From assembly GCA_022316685.1 (NCBI GenBank), contig JAKJHU010001363.1, forward strand, positions 1 to 64,000: a stretch of DNA of 64,000 bases. The letters are read 5' to 3'. Below are positions 57,159 through 64,000 of the stretch, in pieces (position 1 is the first letter of the stretch; the number at the start of each line of letters is the position of its first letter). This DNA comes from Progne subis subis (Eukaryota; Chordata; Aves; Passeriformes; Hirundinidae). A program made the translations under genes and the position numbers. Below the pieces are notes generated by a model. It was not told where the DNA came from. It made no database searches and was given only the letters and a program-made list of their open reading frames with translations.

Positions 57159-58831
57159 AAAACACCTTTGCAGCAGTTGCAGGATGAGTCCTGGGCCTCC
57201 TCTCCAGAAGCTCCAGCAGCCCAGGTCCCTCAGCTTCTCCTCACAGCCCCAAAGCCCATCCTGTCAGTCCTGCAGAGCCTCTGCAGCTCCTCCTCCTTGC
57301 CCAGAACAAGGAGCCCTAGAGCCAGACACAGCAGCCCAGATGTGCCGCCCTGGCCTGTGGTGCCTCTGGCAAGGGAGCAGCATGAGGCACTGCAGGAGCC
57401 TGCAGACAATTCCTGAAGCACTTGGAGGATGATCCTGCTCCTCAATGGATGTTCCCATGGTGCCAACTCAGGAACTGAAATGGAGAGTGGGGCCATGTGG
57501 TGGTTTCAGGCAGATTTTGGGAGAAATTCTCCCAAGGGGCCCCCCTCCCCTCCCCCCGCCGATTCGGGAAAAGATTTCCTCAGAGAGAAGTGGAAAAACC
57601 TGTTTATTAAACAGGCAAAGCACTCCCAGCACAATACCTGATGACAAGATCTTTGTGCCGCTTACGGAGGGATAACAAACTTAAAGAAAGTCTCCTCTTG
57701 AAGATCGTCACTGTGCTCCACCGCTCCGTCTCCGCTGACATTGGGAGAAAAGGAGATGTGCAGGGCTGGTCTTGGTGGGGTGGCTCCCCTGTGGAGGCCC
57801 CCGGTGCTTCCCCAGGTCCTTAGTCTGGAGAGGTTGGAACAGTTCCAAAGAGAGGGCAAAAAAAAGAAAAAAGGAAGGAGGAGAAAAGAAAAAGAAAAAA
57901 AAAAAAAGGCAAAAAGCTTCAGCTATTCTACAGCATCTAACTACGCTAACATTAAACTAACTAACTGCCGGGGAAAAAAACAACAGAGCTTCTTTCGTCT
58001 TGCCGTGTTCCAACTCCCCCGCTTCAAGGTCACTCCAATGAGCAGAGTTTTCCTGGGGAAAAACAAACACTGCTTGCCCTCCCCTTTGCACCCAGTAGAC
58101 AACTGGGGGATACACAGTCACACCAGGACAGGCCAGAGATCAAAGGACCAGTAGAGATGGGCCATTTGCAGGGGAGGGAACAGGGGTGGGCAAGAAGAAG
58201 AAATCTGTAGCAGGAAGAGTAAAGAAAGCCAAGGTGAAGCAAAGGAAATGCTGAGGGCAGTTTGGGGGTTGCTGCCAGGCAGCCTTGGATCTGAGCAACA
58301 ACGTCTTCTTTGGCACAGGAGACTCACAGCTCATGGGAACAAACTTTCTGGATGACTTCAGAGGCCACCACAAACCTGAGTGGTTTCCCTGTTGTCCCCC
58401 AGCCCTTCCTGGCCCCAGGGGCTGATGGCAGTTGTGCTCCCTCAGGTTCATCTCCCCACACCAACACCATGGGGGTGCTCACACCTGCTCTGGGTAGTGC
58501 AAACAGGGGCTCCTGAGCCAGTGCTGCCGTGTCTGTGCCTGCAAGGATGCAGCACCTGTGTGAGCTGGGGGAGAGGCCAGGGCTGCAGAGGGGGGATGTT
58601 GTTGGCAGGTGCATGAGGACGCTCTGGGACGCTGCCCTGGGGTGTCCAGCGCAGTGGGGATGGATCAGCCCCTGCTCTGCTGCTCCTTCCCATCTCCCCC
58701 AGGCACCTTGCAGAGCCCCAGCCATGCTGTTTGCCCCCAGCCTGCCCACGGCCACCCTGGGGCTGCTCACGGGGCTTTTCTCTGCTGAGCATTGGCCTGG
58801 GCGTGTTCTGGAGAGAGCCTGGGCAAGGAGC
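56860..58831 (+). repeat. Segmental duplication, copy B (partner 8965-10270)
   Basis: Collinear with 8965-10270. It differs by a retained internal CR1 part and by the LTR at 57496-58130. The right end is cut by an LTR at 58832, while copy A continues toward an OR pseudogene. Confidence 0.85.
57496..58130 (-). mobile_element. Solo LTR, 635 bp, 5-bp target duplication
   Basis: Ends are TGTGGTGGTTTCAGGC (57496) and CACACCAGGACA (58130). GGCCA flanks it at 57491-57495 and 58131-58135. Copy A of the duplication shows the empty site near 9566-9572. TTTATT near 57602 is a polyadenylation signal on the minus strand. It contains a purine-rich AAAG run at 57858-57910. Confidence 0.9.
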
Positions 58832-59465
58832 ATCAAGCCCTGTCTTGCAATGCAAGGTTTAACCAAAAAAATGTATTCTATTACCATCTGTTAAAACCAG
58901 GTCGGCAGGTTGTTTATCTCTTCCATGACCCATTCATTCCTCATATCTCTGAGGGGGATCTTCTCTTAATGGCACAGCTGTGTAACATCAAATGGGGCAG
59001 TGTTCTTGATCTCTTCCATGACCCATCCTCCCTCCAGGGAGATATCTTCTGTTAATGGGCCATTGAGTCTCACTGCATGACTGATAAAATTACATCATCC
59101 CATTGTGAGATGCTCCACCCAGAGGGAGGAGCCAAGCATTCCCAGCTGGATATAAGCTGAGATTTAAAGCACCAGGAGCAGCCCGGTTTCCACTGGATTC
59201 CCAGAGGAAGACCAGACTCGTCTACACCACCACTGGACCTTCAAAGGAAAACTACACCCTTCTACAAGATCATTGCTTCAACAAAACCACATCTGTCACT
59301 GCAGGAGGACTGCAGCCACGATTTGATTGCACTGCTAGCAACACCCTGACTACCCGGGTGTCAGGTTAGATTCTGTCTTATTTTTTGGGCTTTTTTGGTG
59401 GTGGTGTTTTTTACTACTGCACTTTCAATTTAATTTTATTGAAGAACTGATATTCCTATTGCCAT
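58832..59465 (+). repeat. LTR upstream of the intact zinc-finger gene
   Basis: Same LTR family as 21856-22482 (GGGAGATATCTTCTGTTAATG, TGAGATGCTCCACCCAGAGG, GGATATAAGCTGAGATTTAA near 59150). Its 5' end is altered and joined to the segmental duplication. The promoter box points toward the zinc-finger gene ~1 kb downstream. Confidence 0.75.
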
Positions 59466-60139
59466 GTCTTTACTTGGAAGCCCGTTAATTTCAAAACTAT
59501 AATTCAAAGAGAGGAGGTTTGTATTTTCCATTTCATGGGAGGCTCCTGCCTTCCATAGCAGACCCCTGTCTTACCAGCCCAAGAGAGGGGGAGCTTGGCT
59601 CAGATATCCTGAGTGGTCCCTGGGTTGGGTTTTTTTGGTTGGAGATGTTTGGAGAAGTAAGAACTCCAAAGCTGGGTGGAAAATGGCCCTTGGGGTGACA
59701 TTGGGTGGTCCCAGTGGTGGCTGCTGGCAGAGGCAGCCTGGAGGAGCAGAGCCCTGTGTCCCCCAGGACCCCAGATGCTGGGGAGCACTGCAATTTGCAG
59801 GACCCTCAACAGCTTGGAGAGGGGCAGGGGGTACTCCTTGGAGCCCCTGCACCCCAAAGCAGAGAATAAGGGGAGAAGGGACCCTGGGACCCCAAAACCC
59901 CCAGCATTCCTAAATAGAAAATGGAAAAGGGGGGAGCTTTTCAGATTCTTGGGATTCTCAGCAGCCTGGGGAGGGCAGGGAGACCAGTGACAGGAAACTC
60001 CAGAAAGGAATTTTCAGGGCTGCTCTTGGTGTTTGATAGGCTATTAGGGACTCGAGATGTCTGGTGACTTGTAGAGATGGACTTGAGTAGAGGGACATTC
60101 AAACTCAACATGCTCATCCCTTGCTTTTGCCCAAACCAG
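59466..60139 (+). other. Sequence between LTR and zinc-finger coding exon
   Basis: Includes a TTGGGTTTTTTTGG stretch and C/G-run sequence similar in style to 20380-20770. The end TTGCTTTTGCCCAAACCAG at 60121-60139 looks like a splice acceptor, so an upstream noncoding exon is likely but not identified. Confidence 0.4.
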
Positions 60140-60166
60140 GATTTCCCATTCCCAAACCTTGTCCGG

Positions 60167-61327
60167 ATGGAGGAGAAGGCTGTGAGAAAGAGGAAGATGC
60201 CCCGGGACAGCCAGGCAGGTGAGGAGGAAGTCAGTGCCCCTTTTCCCCTCTCTCCTGCTCCATCTCCCAGCCCAGCACGGCCCTCGGCTGCAGGACAACG
60301 CCTCTGCCAATGCTGTGCTGCCGAGGATGTGTTGGGGGAATCTCCTTCCCCTTCCCTGTGGCATGGAGGCAAATCTCATCCTCTCCTTGTCCTTCCACCC
60401 CTAGACAAGGAGCTGAGGATGGAGACCAGGGAGGACAAATCCCTGCAGCAGAACCTCGTGGAAGAGGTCATTTTGAGCTGCTCCATGGCAGAGGAATCCA
60501 GTGGGGAGGAAAAGATACAGAGATCTTGTGGGAGGAGGGGTTCCAAACCCATTCCAGGGTGCTCTGAGGCAGAAAGACCCACCCTGTGCCAGGAAAGTGG
60601 ACAGAGCTTCAGGCAGAGCAACACCCCTGTCCAGCACCAGATCATTTACACCAGGGAGAGGCCCTACGAATGTTCCGAGTGCAGGAAGAGGTTTCAGACC
60701 AGCTCCAATCTCCTCCAGCACCAGCAGATTCACACAGAGGAGAGGCCCTTCCGCTGCCCTGACTGCAGGAAGGGCTTCAAGCAAAACTCCACCCTCATTA
60801 CCCACCAGCGCATCCACACTGGGGAGAGGCCCTACGAGTGTGGGCAATGTGGGATGAGCTTCAGCCATAGCTTCAGCCTTAGCCGCCACCAGATGATTCA
60901 CACCAAGGAACGGCCCTATAAGTGTGAGCAATGTGGGAAGAGCTTCAGCCAGAGCTCCAACTTGATCCGCCACCAGAACATCCATGCTGAGGAAAGGCCA
61001 TACAAGTGTGGGGAATGTGGGAAGGGCTTCAACCAGAGGTCCCAACTGATCATCCACCAAATGATCCACACTGGGAAGAGGCCCTACGAGTGTTCTGAGT
61101 GTGGGAAGAGGTTTCAGACTAGCTCCACTCTCATTGTACATCAGCAGATTCACACAGAGGACAGGCCCTTCCGCTGCCCCGATTGCAGGAAGGGCTTCAA
61201 GCGCAACTTCCACCTCATCAGGCACCAGCACATCCACACTGGGGAGAGGCCCTACGAATGTCCCCAGTGTGGGAAGAGCTTCACCCAGAGGTCTCACCTG
61301 AGCCAACATCAACAGAGGCACCGGTAA
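60167..61327 (+). CDS. C2H2 zinc-finger protein, 8 fingers, two exons
   Basis: Probable nuclear DNA-binding regulator of the songbird zinc-finger family. Exon 1 starts [17 protein letters not shown] at 60167 and ends at 60218 before GTGAGG. Exon 2 starts at 60405 after CCCCTAG with [13 protein letters not shown]. Spliced length is 324 residues. An acidic leader (no KRAB or BTB seen) is followed by one degenerate finger lacking cysteines and, from about residue 105, eight intact CX2CX12HX3H fingers with TGERP-type linkers. Helix variation among fingers indicates sequence-specific binding; the target is unknown. The stop is TAA at 61325-61327; a ninth, degenerate finger is still readable beyond it. 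It is the intact paralogue of 22487-23962. An LTR promoter lies ~1 kb upstream. The start is uncertain: an in-frame ATG exists at 60077 but lies before the apparent splice acceptor. Confidence 0.85.
   Translation: MEEKAVRKRKMPRDSQAGEEEVSAPFPLSPAPSPSPARPSAAGQRLCQCCAAEDVLGESPSPSLWHGGKSHPLLVLPPLDKELRMETREDKSLQQNLVEEVILSCSMAEESSGEEKIQRSCGRRGSKPIPGCSEAERPTLCQESGQSFRQSNTPVQHQIIYTRERPYECSECRKRFQTSSNLLQHQQIHTEERPFRCPDCRKGFKQNSTLITHQRIHTGERPYECGQCGMSFSHSFSLSRHQMIHTKERPYKCEQCGKSFSQSSNLIRHQNIHAEERPYKCGECGKGFNQRSQLIIHQMIHTGKRPYECSECGKRFQTSSTLIVHQQIHTEDRPFRCPDCRKGFKRNFHLIRHQHIHTGERPYECPQCGKSFTQRSHLSQHQQRHR
60219..60404 (+). other. Intron of the zinc-finger gene (186 bp, open in frame)
   Basis: Donor CAG|GTGAGG and acceptor CCCCTAG|ACAAGG. 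The length is 62 codons with no in-frame stop, so an unspliced message would also be translatable. The same intron exists in the disrupted copy. Confidence 0.7.
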
Positions 61328-61689
61328 GGGAAGCCCTGTGAGTGCCCCGACTGTGGGGAAAGCTTCCTGCACTGCTCCAACTCCATCCCCCATCAGGGGA
61401 CCCACATTGCAAAGACACTGGGCTGGTGGTCATTTAGTTTGGTGGTTCATGATATTCTTTTGATTCATCTTCCTCCCTTTTAAACCAGCAAAATTGGGCT
61501 GAAAATCAACAAGTTGATCAAAGGCATCTCAATGCTCGCTTTTTACTTGTGTTTCTAAAGAATCTGGCAATCCAGATGATACTTGGGAGGATTTGGGGGT
61601 ATTTGGTGTGGTTGTCTCCATTTCTTATCGCTCAAAGAGACAAGAGGGTTTGATCTGTCACCTCAAAACACTCATTGCCAATGAAAACT

Positions 61690-62365
61690 ACTCAATCCCT
61701 CCCCAAAATTATTTAATTCCTCAGCCCCTCAGTGTGGAATGGGGTTGGAAAGGGGTTGGGCAAAGTGGGATGCAGATCAGGAGGGGTGAGGTGAGCATTG
61801 GGTGGGCAGGATGGGTGGGATGGGGATTGGGAGGGGTGGGATGGGAGAAATGGGGCTTGGGAAGGGGGTCTTGATGTTCAGGAGAGCTGGGATGGGTTTG
61901 GGTAGGGATTGGGAGGGTGTGGTGAAGTCTGGAATGAGACACCCACAGGTTTGGGATGATGAAGGGAGGGGGAAACTGTTCTTGAGTGAGTTTTTGGGTA
62001 TTCCATGTTCTTGAAGGGATTTTGGTGCATCCCAGGTTTCTGAGGTAGTTTTGGGATGGTCACTGCCTCAGCCCCAGCCGTTGCAGCCTCTGGTCCAGCC
62101 CCAAAGTGGCTGCCAAGCCCCTGGCACCCTGAAAACCCCACCTGTGAGAGGGGCCAGAGCAGGTGAGGCTGTGACACGGCTGTGACAGTGACATGTCCCA
62201 CGGCCCTGGAGCTCACAGCAGCTGAGATGGCACTGGATCCAAGGCCCATTTGTGGATCTCTCTCTCTCTCTTCTCCTGACTTCCTCTTCTCAAAATCTGG
62301 ATAACTTGAAGTTGCAGGGTTTAGAGTTTTCTGAGTCAGTGGTTTGTGAAGTGCCTTACCATAAT
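61690..62365 (+). repeat. 3' flank of zinc-finger copy 2 (partner 24270-25125)
   Basis: Collinear with 24270-25125, including the TCTCTCTCTTCTCCTGACTT region. G-rich minisatellite-like sequence occupies 61735-61925. Confidence 0.8.
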
Positions 62366-62945
62366 TGCAGGTTTAATAGAAGTTATAAGCAAAGTTAATA
62401 CTATTCCTCTGTAAATGGTTAAGTCAGAGTTTCTAAGTTCGGATAAATACTGTCAAGTGCTGTTCTTTTGCTAAATTGTGAAGTTGAAGGTGTAAGTTAA
62501 GGTTAGGGTATAAGTCAAGTCCTGTTAGTTTGGAGCTCTGTGACGCTTTTAGGCCGTGTTCCTTTTATCCTTGCCCTCACTGTGCTCTTGTCACACACAC
62601 ACAGGGACAGTCCTCGGTTCGTTTTTGGTTTGATTACCTGGATTTTGTTTGGTGCTGTTGTTGCTTTCCTTCCTTGCTGTGCCTGAAGTGTCCAGTCATG
62701 GAGAGAGTGACTCTTGCAAGGAATTTTGTCATGCCTCACCACCTGTGCTCCTAACTGGTGATTTTTGTCAAATATGCTAATCTGCTACAATTATAGAACT
62801 GTATTCACTATTCACCCTTTGGGGGCTGGGCCTTTTGTGGACATTTTCCATATCTGCCCCTTGGAGGACTCCAATAAAGATCAGCCTTTCTATTACCTCC
62901 TCTATAATATCTCCAAGGCTGTTACTTTATTTCTGGTTTCCTGAA
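62366..62945 (+). other. Unclassified sequence with a polyadenylation signal
   Basis: TCCAATAAAGATCAGCC near 62870 and an AT-rich body could be the R-U5 end of an LTR or a 3' untranslated region. CACACACACA is at 62594-62603. No coding sequence recognised. Confidence 0.35.
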
Positions 62946-62949
62946 GGCA

Positions 62950-63180
62950 TCAACACAGCCGGGCCTCATGGCACCAGAGAGCTCTGTGACACAAGGACAT
63001 CTTGGGGAACCAAGTGTCCACTGCAAACACAGCAGGGCCTCATGGAAGCCAGGTGCCACTTGGATAGTGCCAGGGCACGTGGAGCTCATTGTCCACTGTG
63101 ACACAGCACAGCCCCATGGAACCCAGCAGAGCATTGTGGCAACAGGGAATCTCGTGGATGAAAGGCTCTCCTTGGGCAAA
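62950..63180 (+). repeat. ~36-bp minisatellite, fourth site
   Basis: Diverged units (GGGCCTCATGGAAGCC, AGAGCATTGTGGCAACAGGG) of the same family. It directly precedes the OR fragment. Confidence 0.65.
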
Positions 63181-63194
63181 GTGGGGCCTCCTAG

Positions 63195-63517
63195 GACACA
63201 AAGCCTTTTCCACGTGCCTCCCTCGCCTGGCTGTGGTGTCCTTGTTTGTCTGCAGTGGTTTATTTGCCCACCTGAAGCCCCTCTCCATCTCCTCCCCATC
63301 CCTGGATCTGGCCCTGTCAGTTCTGTACTCGCTGGTGCCTCCAGCCCTGAACCCCCTCATCTCCAGCCTGAGGGATAAGGAACTCGTGGAGTCCATGAGG
63401 GAACTGCTGGCTGGATTTCAGAAGCAAAAACCTGCCTCTTTTCTTCTGCAGAACCTTCTGAATATAACTTATTTCAATCTCAGACTTTGTCCTTTTTTTC
63501 CATTTTTGCACTTTTAA
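63195..63517 (+). pseudogene. Olfactory receptor C-terminal fragment, OR14-like
   Basis: Starts within TM6 (HKAFSTCLPRLAVVS), continues through HLKPLSISSPSLDLALSVLY and NPLISSLRDKELVESM (TM7 and tail; the usual NPLIYSLR has Tyr changed to Ser), and ends at 63517. TM1-TM5 are missing, replaced by minisatellite. The open frame beginning at 63089 includes non-OR sequence. Confidence 0.85.
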
Positions 63518-63639
63518 AATACATTCCTACTGTTATGTTTTCCACAAACGAATATCACTACTCACAGCATTTCTACATGAGTATCTGCCATTATTCAGTA
63601 TCTCAATGACTTTCAAAAGCTTTGTTCCCTATGCATCTG

Positions 63640-63645
63640 AATAAA
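63640..63645 (+). terminator. Polyadenylation signal after the OR fragment
   Basis: AATAAA about 120 bases past the OR stop, in AT-rich sequence. Confidence 0.4.
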
Positions 63646-64000
63646 ATAATGATCTTTTGCAGATGGGAAGGAAAGAGGCTCACAGCAGAGCCAGCACAGA
63701 CAGGGACAATGGCCCTGGCTCTTTCCACATCTGCTCTTCCCAGCTCCACACTCCCCTTCCCAGCCCTTCTGTGGGTGCAAGGCCGGAGTGCTCGGGCAGT
63801 TTGGTCACTGTCCTGCTGCATGTCCGTGCTGTGACCATCCTCCTCAGCAAGGGCCTCAGAAAGCAAAGGCCACATGTGTAAGCACAGAAATAACATCTGA
63901 GATCAATTCTCTACTTCCCATCAGCAGACAATGTCCAGCCAGCTCCTGGCAGGAAAGGATGGAGTACATGTACTTTGTGCTTGGTATGAGAAATGTCTCA
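63646..64000. other. No gene recognised
   Basis: Flank downstream of the OR fragment; nothing identifiable. Confidence 0.4.

Overview
The window looks like nuclear DNA of a songbird. The evidence is CR1 LINE 3' ends, long LTRs that I recognise by eye as common passerine types, avian OR14-like olfactory receptor sequences, and C2H2 zinc-finger genes of the family expanded in passerines. Transposon and amplicon density is high and intact single-copy genes are few. This fits a heterochromatic, sex-linked or otherwise ampliconic region, but the sequence alone does not show the chromosome. All family names come from reading, not from a database search.

Layout. 1-8.7 kb: two degraded gammaretrovirus-like proviruses meeting tail to tail. 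A plus-strand 3' half (integrase, env, LTR) ends inside the RNase H region of a minus-strand provirus (LTR at 8.0-8.7 kb, tRNA-Phe-type primer site, gag, protease, RT). 9-19 kb: CR1, a segmental duplication whose partner is at 57-59 kb, an OR14-like pseudogene, a block repeated in inverse orientation at 32.6-33.4 kb, and a ~140-bp tandem array. 18.6-25 kb: solo-type LTRs, a GC-rich patch and a broken zinc-finger gene fused to an LTR. 28-32 kb: ~36-bp and ~190-bp tandem repeats with a clean solo LTR (5-bp target duplication) inserted in the former. 35-41.5 kb: an OR fragment, a fragment of an unidentified host gene, and a minus-strand betaretrovirus-like provirus cut at RNase H exactly where the host fragment begins.

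41.5-56 kb: an ampliconic region with large inverted repeats. It carries two copies and a fragment of a gene I do not recognise: one N-terminal membrane helix, an Arg-rich segment and a long Pro/Ser/Gln-rich tail. The promoter (TATA plus three CRE-like octamers) is shared by the two 5' copies. Two more proviruses sit between the gene copies: an alpharetrovirus-like env/LTR remnant, and a pol-less provirus pairing a beta-type gag with a gamma-type env between two 293-bp LTRs.

56-64 kb: minisatellite, CR1, the second copy of the segmental duplication with its own LTR insertion, another LTR, the one intact zinc-finger gene (60.2-61.3 kb), and an OR14-like C-terminal fragment.

The likely expressed host genes are the zinc-finger gene at 60167-61327 and possibly the membrane-protein gene at 43771-44925. 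Everything else is transposon, tandem repeat or pseudogene. The best candidate for something undescribed is the palindromic amplicon with its membrane-protein gene.
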